Of a DNA stretch of 64,000 bases, positions 9,300 through 21,003 are shown piece by piece. This stretch comes from Poecilobothrus nobilitatus. Taxonomy: Eukaryota; Arthropoda; Insecta; Diptera; Dolichopodidae. The position numbers were made by a program, and so were the translations under genes. The stretch is from the NCBI GenBank assembly GCA_947095535.1, contig OX352772.1, positions 170,524,613 to 170,588,612 of the forward strand, written 5' to 3'. Within the stretch, counting starts at the first letter, position 1; the number at the start of each line of letters is the position of its first letter. The notes under the pieces were generated by a model. That model was given only the letters and a program-made list of their open reading frames with translations. It did no database searches and had not been told where the DNA came from.

Positions 9300-10105
9300 A
9301 GTCAAAAAACGCTGTAGGCTGCAGTTCCTTAACGGGCGGGGCTAGAGAAAAAAGTTCTAAATAATAAAATTAATATTTTTATGATATCTATAGCAGTTAA
9401 AATTTCATGGCTCTATTTCAAAAAAATTGTGGAGATCTAAAAGTTAGGTGTTTGAGAGCTACCCTAAGTTTTGGTCCAAACTCAACCAAAAAGAACAGGG
9501 AACCTACAAATTACTCCCAGAATATTTTGTGCAAATTTCAAGATTCTAGCTTTCTTAATTTTTGAGTTAGCGTGCTGACGGACGGACATGGCTCAAAAGT
9601 CTTAGAATTTCTTTCTGATCCGATCCATAGGAAATAGGAAATTTTCAGTTTTTGACTCCTTATAGCTCCTAAACGGGGGGTGATACAAAAAAAATTTCTG
9701 AAATGACTCATACTTATTTTCAGAGATCTAACTTCTGTCAAAATTTCAAGTTTCCAACTTAAACCGTTTAGAAGATAGAAGGGTTAAAGGATTTTGCAAA
9801 ATTTTAGTTTCGCATACCCTAAGCATACCCAAGAGCTACCCTAAGGCTTGGTCCAAACTCAACCAAAAAAAATAGGGAACCTACAAATTTCTCCCAGAGT
9901 ATTTTGTGTAAATTTCAAGATTCTAGCTTTCTTCAAGCTAGGGCGGACGGACGGACATGGCTTATTCGACTCAGAATTTGATTCTGATCCAAACCACACC
10001 TTTGAAGGTATATCTAGCTCGCTTATTTCGAGGTGTTACAAACGGAGGAGTAATTTTATTATACCCGATACTTATCGTACGGGTATAATAATAGGCCGAT
10101 TTTAT
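9300..10105 (+). repeat. Fly interspersed repeat with 'gacggacggacat' box, copy 2
   Basis: It shares the modules of 6285-6970, with the 'aaaccgtttagaa' and 'gacggacggacatggct' modules in a different order and the second present twice. Its end, 'gaggtgttacaaacggagg' followed by 'tatacccgatacttatcg' and 'cgggtataataata', is of the same type as the element at 23330-24385. Short ORFs here have no recognisable product. The 9060-9300 segment before it holds three copies of an 'agagacacaaa' motif. Confidence 0.65.
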
Positions 10106-10189
10106 TTTGATTTTGTTTTCACTATTATAAAAGCTGGTAAAAGCTTCGCAACAGACTTTAAAGTAGGTAGTTTTCTTTATTTAGGTTAA

Positions 10190-11938
10190 AATTTTGATTT
10201 TTAAGCTAAATTATTGATATAACATAAAATATGCGAATTTTTTTTATTATTATAAAATTCGGCAGACTTAGCTAATTATATTTCATAACAGAAATCAGAA
10301 ATTTACTAAATATTATAGAAATGGATATTTTTCTTAAAAAAAAAGAAAAAATAACATAGAAAATATCATTTTAGAAGCCTTTTTTCTCTCACAATAGATT
10401 CATAATTTTGTACTAATTTATTATTATACTATTAAATTAAAAAGCTGTCAAAAACGACCGTCACAAAAATAAAAGACCCCGAAAATTTATGAAATTTCAT
10501 TATCAGAGACATGAATCTTTTATTAAATATACGAAAGACCTCTTCCAAAGTACATTTAAATAAAATAAATTCAGCAAATTTTTTTCAAGCAAAAAAAAAA
10601 TAAACGCAAAAGTGGTTTTGGTAATTAATGTAATTTCGAGGCGATAACAACGATTTTTCATTGACATCAACATTTTTTTTTAAAACTAAAGAAAAATAGA
10701 GAGTAAAATTTTAAAAAATATTAAAATTATTTCGATTATTGGGATTGTTTTAAATGTAACAAAAAAAAAATGTCGTAGCGGTTGGTGTTTGCCGGTTTTT
10801 CGCCGCTTTTTTTTGTGCACTTTATACATGTGTTTCAAACAATTTTTAACATATCGGCACGAACTTTTACCTTGTATGAGTCTTTAGCTTGGACCATTTT
10901 TTCTCAATGATTAAAAAACATTCAAAAATTACGGCCACGAAAAAACGGCAAGAAGAAATTAATAAACTGTACCTAACATTTTTAATTTTATATGTTTAGA
11001 TTTGTTTTATGTGTTTTTTCTATTACATCAAGGGAGTCAGTATGATAACGTAAATGTTTTTAAATCTATAGAAATTGTGCAATTGCTCAGGGGATTTTCT
11101 AGTAATATATATTTCCATATAATAACTTGTTTTTATTCTAATTATGAAATCTATTCTGCATTAACTTGTTAACCTTCTTATATTTTATATGAGTTTATAT
11201 TACACTTAATAACAAAGCCGGCTTAATAACTAACATCAAAAGCTTTTTAATAGAATATTTCCAAGCTTCATTACATTCATATTGTAGTATTCTGCATTAA
11301 CCTAAAATAGAAACAACACCTTTTCGAATTGTAATAATTAAATTTTAACCATTACCTGAATGTACAGCATCCAGCATCCAGCAGTCATGCTCATGGTGTT
11401 CATCCAGTAGTCATTTTATATTTTGTATTTTATTTATTTATTTTTTTAAAAAACTATTGTAAACATTGTGATTGTTTACTTTTAGTTTTTTTATATACTA
11501 AATGCAATTGTCAAAACCTTCAATTTTCACATATTAAACAAAGCAGTACTTTTAAAACTTTTTATGTTTCATTTGCAAATCAAATTCAAGTTTCAATTCT
11601 GATTTTATGTTTCAATTTCAATTTTAAAATTAAAACAGTCTTTATATTTTTTATGTTATTTACTTAGTATATAGAAGCTAAATATAAATGAAAACAGCTA
11701 ACAAACTTAGTATAAATACAGGCGTTTTAAACAATATAAATTTATTCTGAAAAGTACGCTGAAAAGGAAAAGATTTAAATTTAAAAGAAAAGAAGCTAAA
11801 AGAAAAGATTTATATTTATAGTTTTAAATAAATAATTTTTTTTTTTTTTTAACTATAATAAAATAGTTTACAACTAATTAGAATTAAAAAGTTTGCGTTT
11901 GAATTTTTACAAGGAAAAAATCTATTTTTCTACATATA
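10190..11938. other. AT-rich region with repeat fragments only
   Basis: No gene is visible. There is a fragment of the 'ttaacttgttaacc' repeat near 11160, an isolated 'atcagagacatgaatctttt' related to the 9.1 kb motif, and a small GC-richer patch with overlapping 'agcatccagca' copies near 11370. Otherwise there are long A/T runs. Confidence 0.5.
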
Positions 11939-13160
11939 TAGGGTGTTTAAAATTGAGGTATCATTTTAATTTTAATAGAAAAAGACTTTTTTTTTGAAAT
12001 ATTAAATATATTTTTATTTTAATTTATTACAAATAGGTTCCGGTTAATAATGAAAAATTATGTCGGCCAAGTGGCCCCCTCTACTACTTCAGCAGGCTTC
12101 CAATCTTTTACCAAAATTCTGAATCACGTTGTTCAATAAACTGTTCTCAATGGTTGAAAGCTGCTCGATAATATTGTTTTTAAGCTCTTGAATTGTTGTG
12201 GGATTATTGCTGCACACTTTCGAGGTCACAAAACCCAGCAAAAAAAATCCAACGGTGTCAAATCGCACGATCTTGATGGCCACATCACTCCTCCTCTACG
12301 AGAAACGAGAGATAATGCGATCTTCGAACTTTTCCTTCAAAAGATCCATTGTTTCTCTTGCTGTGTGGCAAGTGGCACCGTCCTGTTGAAACCACATATT
12401 CTCTACGTCCAAATCATCAATTTCCCGCCACAAAAGCTTCGGATCATCTCCCTGTAGCGATTTCCATTGACCGTAATCGCATTTCCATTTCCGTTTTCAA
12501 AAAAATATGGTCCGATGATTCCTCCTGACCACAAACCACACCAAACCGTAACTTTTTGTGGATGTACTGGTTGCTCTAAGACAACCCTTGGATTCTCTTC
12601 ACCCCAAATGCGGCAATTCTGTTTATTGACGTAGCCATTGAGCTGGAAATGAGCTTCGTCGGTGAAGATTATTTTGTTAAAAAAATTCTCATTTTCTTCT
12701 TGTTTTTCGATTTCTTCTTGTTTTCTTGTTGAATAATGTGGATGGTTTGATGTTTAATTGCTGCGAACGATGATGAATTGAAGTTTTTGGATCTTCTTCA
12801 ACACTTCTGCTCACAGCTGCTACATTCTCGGTTGAACGGCCACTACGTTGATAAATGTTGCCTCTGTTATCAAGAACAGATCCAGTTTCTAGAAATTTAT
12901 CAACCATCAGCTTGATGGCACGATTTGAGGAGCATTTTCTCTACCAAATTTTGTTCGAAATTTCCTAATTACATCTTGAAAACTTTTACCATTTTCAAAA
13001 AATGTTGTAATAACAAAAACACGTTGTTCCTTCGTGTAACGTTCCATATTAACTAACCGGAATGTATTTAGAATATATCTAAAGAAACCTCTTATAAAAA
13101 TTCCAGGTAGGAAAAAAATGGCGGCAAAATAAAAATGATACCTCAATTTTGAACACCCTA
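11939..13160 (-). mobile_element. Mariner-like (Tc1/mariner superfamily) transposon, degenerate
   Basis: The left end 'gggtgtttaaaattgaggta' and the right end, whose reverse complement is 'gggtgttcaaaattgaggta', form terminal inverted repeats of about 35 bases, both flanked by TA-rich 'tata' as expected for a TA target duplication. The length of about 1.2 kb fits a mariner. The only gene inside is the broken transposase on the minus strand. The ends are well preserved, so the copy could still be mobilised in trans; that is inference. Confidence 0.88.
12044..13047 (-). pseudogene. Mariner-like transposase, frameshifted and internally deleted
   Basis: It starts at ATG 13047 (MERYTKEQRVFVITTFFENG), the N-terminal helix-turn-helix of this mariner group. 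A one-base loss near 12935 shifts the frame before 'NRAIKLMVDKFLETGSV'. After 'LNIKPSTL' a segment is missing near 12740 up to the DDE core. The first catalytic Asp is visible in 'FTDEAHFQLNG', then 'VWCGLWSGGIIGPYFF'. The second Asp region is eroded, and a late Asp is in 'SCDLTPLDFF'. The end, 'NVIQNFGKRLEAC', then 'GGHLADIIFHY' before the stop at 12044, is typical. Several stops and shifts make it inactive. Confidence 0.85.
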
Positions 13161-13476
13161 TATATTGCACACATATATAATTGTAATAATACTAATTTCA
13201 AGGTTAAACACTTAATGCACATTACTGTAAATAAATTCTCATATTACTTTAACATTTCAATAACGTCACTTCCTGTAGTCAATCATATCCCTACTTTTTG
13301 ATACTACATGATCGTGACGTCATTTACTGAAGTCAAATCGGCATAGCTATGGTTGGTGGTTGGTTTACGTGGCTGGTGCTGTCAACCATGACAAGACCAC
13401 AATTAGCGCGTTAGCACCGTTTTGCTACCACCTCCGTGACCACAAGGCTTAAATTTAGTCTATAACGGATTTAGTT

Positions 13477-14300
13477 TCAGATCAATTTGGCGGCATTCAG
13501 GAACCTTACCATATCTGCAGGTTGCTTAGCCGCTAGATCGCTGAGATCGTTAAATTCATGGCTACCCAGAGCCGCTCTTCTGGCCCTAGCCAGCGCCGGG
13601 CATTTACACGTGAAGTGTATAATGGTTTCTTTCTCATTCTGTTCACCACAACTACGGCATGATGTGTTGAATGGAATACCTAATCTGGCCGCATGTTCGG
13701 CCATTGGCCAGTGTCCCGTGAATACACCTATTGCTCTGGCTATGTCCAGCCGAGATAGTTTCAATAGGTTGTCTGTTCTTTTGTTGTCGTACGTCGGCCA
13801 TATTTTCTTGGTGTTACGGCATGGGGTTAATTCTTTCCACCTTCTTTTCGCTAGGGATAAAAAGCGTAGAAAGATACCTCTTTTAACGCTGTTTAGTGGT
13901 GGCTCCACCTGTTCTTCCAGTGAAGCATTCAGATTGGAACCCCTCCTTGCTAATTCATCAGCATGTTCATTTCCTGTGATGTTCCTATGTCCCGGAACCC
14001 ACAGTAATGTAACATTGTATTGATAGCTTATATTCTTAAGCTCGTCAGAGCATTTTCTGACAAGCTTGGATGTTATCATCGCAGAGTTAAGAGCCGCGAT
14101 TGCTGCTTGGCTGTCAGTGACAATGGCAATGCTTCCCCCCAGAGAAGTATTGCTCCTAAATATTTGGCATGCTTTCCAGATTCCTAGCATTTCAGCTTGA
14201 AATACACTGGATTTATTAGGAAGTCTGAAAGCATATTCTATTTTCAGTTTTTCTGATTAGACACCAGCACCGACACCGCAGTCCATTTTAGACCCATCAG
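13477..14300 (-). pseudogene. ORF2 RNase H domain and Cys-rich C-terminus (LOA-type element)
   Basis: RNase H motifs are visible in order: Asp in 'LFTDGSKMDCG', Glu in 'FQAEMLG', Asp in 'VTDSQAAIAAL', and the last Asp in 'GNEHADELARRG'. The tail has a zinc-binding arrangement, 'CRSCGEQNEKETIIHFTCKC' (CxxC...HxxxxC type), typical of RNase H-bearing non-LTR elements. One in-frame stop at 14257-14259 separates the first Asp motif from the rest. The frame is the same as that of the reverse transcriptase upstream. The final stop is at 13477. RNase H would remove the RNA template after reverse transcription. Confidence 0.88.
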
Positions 14301-15840
14301 TGAAGAGTGTGATGTCTACTTCACCCAAAGGGTTTCCTTGTCTCCATTCTCTTCTTGATGGAATCTTTACTTTGAAATTCTTGACAATTTCCAAACTTGG
14401 AATAGTGTAGTCTGTGGAATCTGGCAGATCCCAAGCTGTCGAGCTTAGAATACTGCTATGTCCATAAGATTTTGTGCGCCAGTGCCCATTTTCTCTGAGT
14501 CTGACCGCACTAGAACAGGCTAGAAATTTTATATGGAGGTCAACGGGGAGGAGATAAAGAAGTGCATCTAGTGCATTACTTGGTGTCGATCTCAACGCGC
14601 CCGTAATGCTTATACATGCACCTCTCTGTACCTTACCAAGTTTGGTTCGGATATACTCCTTCTCCAACGCTGGCCACCAGACTAATGATCCGTAGGTAAG
14701 AATGGGGCGTACTATAGCTGTGTATATCCATAAAGCCATTCTTGGCTTTAATCCCCATTTTTTACCTAACATTTTCCTACAAGAATACAGGGCTACACAG
14801 GCCTTTTTGGCTCTTTCCTCACTATTAAGTCTCGACTTCAGTTTCGTATCAAGTACCACTCCTAGATATTTGACACTGGGGGCTAAATTCATATATAGAC
14901 CATCCAGTCTAGGCTTGGTGAATTCCGGTATCTTTGTTCTGTTTGTGAATAGCATTAGATCGGTTTTGTTCGGATTGACGCATAGGCCACATCCATTGGC
15001 CTATCTACTAACCCTTCTTAAAGCTCTTTCCATAATTACACTAATTATGTCAAGAAACTTTCCAGACACTAATACTGCTAGATCATCTACGTATGCAATG
15101 GCTTTGATTCCCTCATCTTGAAGTTCTTTCAGTATTCCATTCATTACTAGAAGCCACAGTAGTGGTGATAGCACCCCGCCTTGGGGTGTGCCTCTGCTTA
15201 CTCTTCTAGTAATTTTCTCTTTACCAAGTTCCGATTGGATCTCTCTTGATTGCAACATATTAACAATTTACTGACTAAGGACGGTTTCTGCCCCTAGTTC
15301 TTCCAGTGAATTCTGTATGGCCGCTAGATGTACATTTTTGAAGGTTCCTTCTATGTCTAGAAAGGTAGCTAATATATATTCCTTATACTGAAGCGATTGC
15401 TCCACGTCCCGCACTAGTTCACTCAGTGAAGTCTCTGTTGACTTGCCGTTACAATAGGCATGTTGGTACTTACATAGCGGAGTACTCTCTAGTACTCTTC
15501 TAAGCTCTAACTCGAGTGTTCTTTCGAGAGTTTTCAATAAAAAGGATGATAGACTGATCGGTCTAAAATCTTTAGCGGTTTCGTGCCCCTTTTTCCCAGC
15601 TTTTGGTATAAAGATCACATTCACCCGCCTCCATTGCAGGGGAATATGACCAAAAGTGAGGTTGCTTCTGAACAGCTTAGTAATTAATGGAACTACAAGC
15701 CCCTTCATTTCTTGCAGCATTTTAGGAAAAATACCATCTAATCCTGCGGCTTTGTATGGGGCGAAGTTATCAATTGCCCAGGCAACCTTTTCCTCCGTTA
15801 TAACTGAGTTAACCCATTTGTTTGGTTCCACTTCGGACTA
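14301..15840 (-). pseudogene. ORF2 reverse transcriptase domain (LOA-type element)
   Basis: Classic motifs are present: 'AAGLDGIFPKML', 'GKKGHETAKDFRPISLSSF', 'ATFLDIEGTFKNV' (motif A), 'GTPQGGVLSPLLW' (motif B), 'AYVDDLAVLVSG' (catalytic YVDD) and 'VKYLGVVLDTKL' (thumb side). Two in-frame stops, at 15268-15270 and 15001-15003, are the only breaks between 15831 and 14301. Upstream, 15841-16479 holds the linker to the endonuclease in another frame ('KKTYPIWWNDNLSNLRKETR'), with one stop near 16050 and a frame change near 15840. The domain copies element RNA onto nicked target DNA. Confidence 0.9.
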
Positions 15841-16479
15841 TAGTGTCAATCGCTTGGTTAATCACATGAGCATTGTCAATGCACCCTGGAAAATGGGTAG
15901 ACACTAAAAGATCTAGGGTTTCAGCGGCTGAATCAGTCCAACTCCCTTCCGCAGTTCTCAGGAAGGAAGGATTGGAGTGTTCTCTAGATAATACTCTGCT
16001 AAGTCTGGCTGAGTCTCTAGTACTTTCAATTGATTCACAATAATCCTTCCATTATTGGGTTTTAGCCAGTCGGATTGCTCTCTTATATTCCCTAAGTTGG
16101 TCCTTATAGAGTTGCCATTTATTCTGTCTGTAGCAGATATTGTAGGCGTCTCTAGTCTCCTTTCTTAAGTTACTTAAGTTATCATTCCACCAGATCGGGT
16201 ATGTCTTTTTACTACGCTTGATAGGACATGCCACTTTGAATGAGACCTCCATGGCCCTTGTAAACATGTCAGTTCTCTTTTCTAATTTGTTTTCAGTTGC
16301 AATATCTGAGTTAGCTATTACTAAAAGTTTTTTTCTGGCTACTTTTCTGAATTTTCTCCAGTCGGTAGCCCTGGGGTTTCTGTAGGGCTTGGGATTTTCA
16401 GACTTAATATTGATATTGAAGAGAATCCAATTGTGGTCCGAAAAAGACCTTTTCTCGGATACTCTCCATTTCTCTATAT

Positions 16480-17079
16480 TTAGGGTTCATCATTACTAAT
16501 GCATGTAATATCTAACACATAAGCCCAACCTGGAAAACTATCCGAGCTTGGAAATATGAAAGTGGGGTTACTGCCCCTGTTGCATATATTTAGATTGCTA
16601 TTTAAAATAAAATCAAATAATGACTCACCTCGTTCATTCGTTTCCGAGCTACCCCATAGGGTGTGCCGAGCATTAGCATCACAGCCTTCGATCAATTTGC
16701 CACCTGTGGCAACTACCAACTGCTGGAACCGGGGCGGTGGAGCAGGTTCGTCATGTGACATGTACACGGAACTTATATACACGCTCACATTGTTCCTCAT
16801 CTCCAGTTTGACAACTGTCAAATCTTCGTAACTAAAATTAGAACAGAGATGTGTACTTATATGTTTTTTAACTAGAATACAAGTTCTTGGCTTACCTATT
16901 TCTAAATCTACATTCTTGTAAAATAGATTATAGTTACAGGTGTTTAACCCTCTAATCTTAGAGGCGTTAACCCATGGCTCTTGTATGAGGGCTATATCTA
17001 AGTCCTCCTCACCTAGGAGAACTAGCAGATTATCCGAGGCGCACTTCGAGTGCCTTAGGTTAATCTGCACCACCCGCAT
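16480..17079 (-). pseudogene. ORF2 apurinic-type endonuclease domain (LOA-type element)
   Basis: ORF2 starts at ATG 17079 (MRVVQINLRHSKCASDNLLV). Metal-binding and catalytic parts of the endonuclease/exonuclease/phosphatase fold are seen: 'QINLRHS', 'ALIQEPWV' (Glu), 'SSVYMSHDE' and 'EGCDANARHTLWGS' (D-x-N). The final 'FSDHNWILF' (SDH) is encoded just downstream near 16430, after a one-base frame change at about 16485. The start overlaps the end of ORF1 by 25 bases in another frame, which is common in this group and suggests coupled translation. Confidence 0.88.
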
Positions 17080-18065
17080 CGTTTAATATGAATAAAATTA
17101 ATATTGAATATTTTATATTGAATATATTGAATATGCCTTATACCAAACCTCAGTTTGTTCCCCATCTTCTCCAGATGACCCAGACTTTCCTCACTGATAA
17201 GAAGGAGAAACGATATACTGTTTTTCTGCAGTTCATCTGACGATTTCTCCTTCGTTATCACCGACCAGTTCCCCATTGGAACCGTCGTGTTATGCATGCG
17301 GAGACACTCGAGGAGCTTTTCCCCGCTTATCTCCATCCTGGGCAACCACATACGGGCTCTAGATCTCCTAGGGATTTCGCTAGCTGGGATTATTCCAATT
17401 TTGGCTTCCTCCCAAGCATTGCCAATCTTACCAATGCTTTTGCTAAAGAAATCCAAGGAGAACTGATCCTCGCATCTGATTACCTTGTAGCCCCTGACTA
17501 CGTCGGATGAATCAAAGCAAGGGAGTTGTCCCCCTGCACCTCCTAGGATGAACTCATTGACGATCTCGGAAAGTTTCGCCTCAAGCTTGATTCACAGATC
17601 ATTGGAAACTTTCCTGTCACTGGCTCTCTCGTTGACAACTGCAACACATAAACTGTCTTTTACAATATCGTTGTAATTTTTATGTGCTACAGTTTTCGAA
17701 CTGCTATGTAGATTCATCTTAGGCACCTTAGTCCTCTCTGCGCCAGGACTGGTCCCATCCTGAGACCTATTCCTTTTTGACGAATCTTTTCCGGAATTGT
17801 GCGATTCAAACAGTCGCACAATCCCACTATAATTCTTTTTATCTTCTGGATCCCTTTCATTAACAATACCTTTGGCTTCGTTCTGGGCTATCTTGCCTAA
17901 TATAAACTTAGCTTTCTGGTATTATTTCTTCAAAGCTGATCCAGAGCTTCTATTTGATTTCTTTTTAGTGGTGGCAATACTATGACTGGTATTACAACTA
18001 CTATTTGAACCTGATAGCTTTCGAGCACTATGACAGGTGCTTCCTCCACCAACAGGCACCGGCAT
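17055..18065 (-). pseudogene. ORF1 nucleic-acid-binding protein remnant (LOA-type element)
   Basis: The best-preserved part (17456-17055) reads 'GNAWEEAKIGIIPASEIPRR', then 'RARMWLPRMEISGEKLLECL'. I recognise this as the C-terminal domain of LOA-type ORF1 proteins (a DUF4780-like pattern; from memory). Further upstream, 'KNYNDIVKDSLCVAVVNERA' (17592-17819) and a Ser/Lys-rich N-terminal stretch starting near ATG 18065 belong to the same ORF1, separated by stops and frame changes near 17920, 17590 and 17500. Such proteins coat the element RNA. It ends 25 bases inside ORF2. Confidence 0.7.
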
Positions 18066-18264
18066 AGCTATACTACTTGGTGAATTTTGTACGCAATCTC
18101 TGGGTACAATAAGATACTAAAAACTGTGGTATTCGGATTTTCGTTTGTAATGTTCGCCCCTATTTTGGTGCTAGCACTATTATCTATATTATATTTTTTT
18201 TTTTTCTTCTCTCTTTACTATTTTCATTATGTCTTATAATTACTGAACAAAGTTTTTATTACAA

Positions 18265-20740
18265 TTTTGTAATATTAGAGACTTAGCATGTAATTTGCAA
18301 TCAGTTGAAGCCCATTTTCACTCCAAAAGACCAGTTATACTTGCCTTAAGCGAGACTCAAGTTGTAGGTGATGATACTAATTATAATATCAACGGCTATA
18401 CAACTTATTCAGCATTTTATACCTCACCGAGGAATCGCTTGATATATAAGTTCTAATATAGCTTTCAACACCCTTCATGATCTTAAAAGCTCCAACCTGA
18501 TTTTTCATTATCTCTGTGTTAAACTTCCTGTTGAAAATGCTACAATATTTTTCTCTTATAGGGATGTTGACTTCTGCTGATTCCATTTGTAATACAATCA
18601 TGGTAGGAATGAAACTCATTCATTCCTAGCTCATATAAACCGGTTAAAACTAAATCCAAGTCTTGGTTTAATGACATCTGCAGGAAAGCACTTCAAGCCA
18701 AGGAAGAACATTTCAAAATATACAAGGATAATGTGTCTGGGTCTTCATTTGGGGACTATAAAGTTGCCAGGAACAATTGCAAGAGAATTATCAATCAGCA
18801 AAAGTTTCTTTACAACCAAAGATTAAAAAGTAAAATAATTAAATTACCTCACTGCAATCGTTCTTTTTAGACATTTGCGAATAGTGTATGTCCAAAATGA
18901 TTAATAGCAATAATTCTATCATATCAGATTCAGTTGGTAAAACAAATTTGTTTGCAAATTCCTACAGTGCAAACTCCACCAATACTACCCTTTGTTGATT
19001 CTACTAGGGTTAAAGTTTTTCATAGGGTTTACTTTAAAACATGTACAATAGTGAAAGTGCTTGAAAATCTGAATGTTAGAAAATTCATTGGTCCAGATGG
19101 AATTCCTGCGATGGTTCTTAAACATATTGCCTCTCCTATTTTGAAACCTTTGCGCAATCTTTTTTCATTATAATTTTCGACTGGCAGATATGATAGTCAA
19201 TGGGAAATTGCTCATGTCTCTCCGATCCCCAAAAGAGGTGACAAAAGCGACCCCTCCAACTACCGGTTAATAGCAATTATTTCGGTCATTTCCAAAGTTG
19301 TGCAAATTGTTAAGAACTCGTTAACAAAAGGCTGATACGATACATTGATTGCAGAGGTATTTTGCATGATAGACAATATGGCTTTAGAAGTCAAAGATCT
19401 AATGACATACCTCAGCATGGGTACATACCTCAGCATACCCCATGTTGTGCTGAGGTATGCAGCACAACATGGTTCAGGTAAATCTGAGGTTGTTGCTGTT
19501 GATATCTCAAAGGCGTTTGATCGAGTAGAGCATTCTGCTCTTTTGAACAAATGCCGAGCTATTGGTCTTGGTAATCCTTTCTGCAAATGGATTGAGGATT
19601 TTCTTTCGAATCGTCGTATTTGTGTCCTTGTCGAAAGTTTTATGTCTGACACTTTAGAAATAAACGCCGGCGTTCCACAAGTCTCCGCCTTATCACCAAC
19701 TCTCTTTTTGATTTTTATCAACGACTTACTCTTCTACCCTCAATCCAATTCCAAGCTTTGCTGACGACAGCACTCTAGTGGCATCCCACGATTTCCTTAA
19801 GAAGTCTAATGTCACACCAACCGCAATCAGTTCGAAAAGAAATATCATGGTTAGTTCAGTTAACCATGATTTAGATAAAATAGCCGAGTGGGCTAAAACT
19901 AATACAGTTGAGTTTAATACCTCAAAACCTCAAAGCTGCCTGATTTCCTGCAAAAGAAATCAATTTAACCCAATTCTGCGATTTCAAGGAGAAAATATAG
20001 AACGATCAGAAAGTCTAAGCATTTTAGGTTTGCAGCTAAATCAAAAAATGCTGTGGAATGAGCATATTTTTGATATAACTAATAGTGCTGCCAAATGTTT
20101 GGGTTTTTTGTCCCGCTGCAAAACATATTTTCTCCAAAAGATCTGTCTAATATCTGTAAAAGCCTAAATTAGACCTAAAATGGAGTAAAACTCTCACATT
20201 TGGGCTGGTGCATTACAAACTTTTCTGAGTTACCTCGACAATATCCAAAATCGCGCCTTACGCCTAATAGGCGACCCTTTCGAACAAGTAACACTTACTC
20301 CACTTGACTCTCGTCGTAATATTGAAGTTATTTCTCTGTTTTATAGATATCTTGTAGCCTGTAGGTAATGACACTTGTTCTATTGAACTTGTATCAATTA
20401 TGCTTCCTCTTAAACAATTCCAACGTAAAGCAGAGGATTTGCAAGTGCTCATTTCTACACTGTAGAAATTCCAAGATGATTTAAAACTGGCTACGGAAAC
20501 TCATTTGTTGTGAAAACTGCTAAGATGTGGAATATGCTTCCATATAATGTGTTCCCCTCTGTTATTGACATATGTTCCGTACTACAATTTGTAAAAATTC
20601 AAAACGAATTTTTATAGATTCGTTTCCAATCTTCCCACTAATTCTTCTTTAACATCCTATTTTCCTCATAACTAAACCTACATATGTATAAAGGAATCCG
20701 TTTCTAGCGTTTAGTTAGAGTATAAAAAAAAAAAAAATTG
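18265..20740 (+). pseudogene. CR1/Jockey-group non-LTR element, family A, copy 1 (ORF2 remnant with poly(A))
   Basis: The endonuclease starts with 'FCNIRDLACNLQSVEAHFHS', 'LALSETQVV' (catalytic Glu). A large part of the endonuclease is deleted, and the copy resumes at about 18650 with 'KSWFNDICRKALQAKEEHFK'. Reverse transcriptase motifs follow in changing frames: 'KFIGPDGIPAMVLKH', 'PIPKRGDKSDPSNYR', 'VVAVDISKAFDRVEH' (motif A), 'NAGVPQVSALSPTLFLIF' (motif B) and 'SFADDSTL' near 19760 (FADD). The tail 'IQNRALRLIGDP' leads to a 3' UTR and an A-run near 20730. This copy is uninterrupted where the copies at 44.8 and 53.1 kb carry a family B insertion. A small rearrangement sits at 19406-19471. 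Confidence 0.82.
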
Positions 20741-20835
20741 GTATGGCGTGTTATAATAATATATATGAAATTAAATAAAAGTTAAAGTTAGTCGAATGAA
20801 AACATGTTCTACGGCAAAGTTGTTGCTCTTTCCTT

Positions 20836-21003
20836 GTAGTTTACTAGTGTCATTTTTAAGTTTTTTACGAATATTACGTAACAGAAAAATATTATAAGAA
20901 AAATTATTAAGACGATAACAATTTTGCCTTAATAATTTTTCTTATAATATTTTTCAGTTACGAAATATTCGTAAAAAACTTTAAAGTGACACTAGTAAAC
21001 TAC
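20836..21003. repeat. Long near-perfect palindrome (76-base arms)
   Basis: Arm 1 (20836-20911) begins 'gtagtttactagtgtca'. Arm 2 (20928-21003) is its reverse complement with only a handful of differences and ends 'tgacactagtaaactac'. The spacer is 16 bases. It lies about 100 bases after the poly(A) of family A copy 1. It has the form of a foldback MITE, or could be a recent inverted duplication. No ORF. Confidence 0.85.

Larger units (their letters stand above)
13320..18110 (-). mobile_element. LOA-type non-LTR retrotransposon
   Basis: Read on the minus strand the order is ORF1, ORF2 (endonuclease, reverse transcriptase, RNase H, Cys-rich tail) and a short GC-richer 3' UTR (13320-13476). RNase H in ORF2 points to the LOA or I group; the zinc-type tail and the ORF1/ORF2 overlap fit LOA best. 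The 5' end is not defined. Base composition is distinctly less AT-rich than the neighbours, and the long reverse transcriptase to RNase H frame has few defects, suggesting a fairly recent insertion. A 'gacgtca.tt.ctg.agtcaa' motif occurs twice, near 13264 and 13316, at the presumed 3' end. Confidence 0.82.

Noticed and set aside
13487..14023. 178-codon plus-strand ORF
   Set aside because: It lies antisense to the RNase H and Cys-rich tail of the LOA-type ORF2, which has clear motifs. The plus-strand product matches nothing I know.
14702..15121. 139-codon plus-strand ORF, and similar ORFs at 15656-15907 and 16556-16831
   Set aside because: They are antisense shadows of the LOA-type reverse transcriptase and endonuclease.
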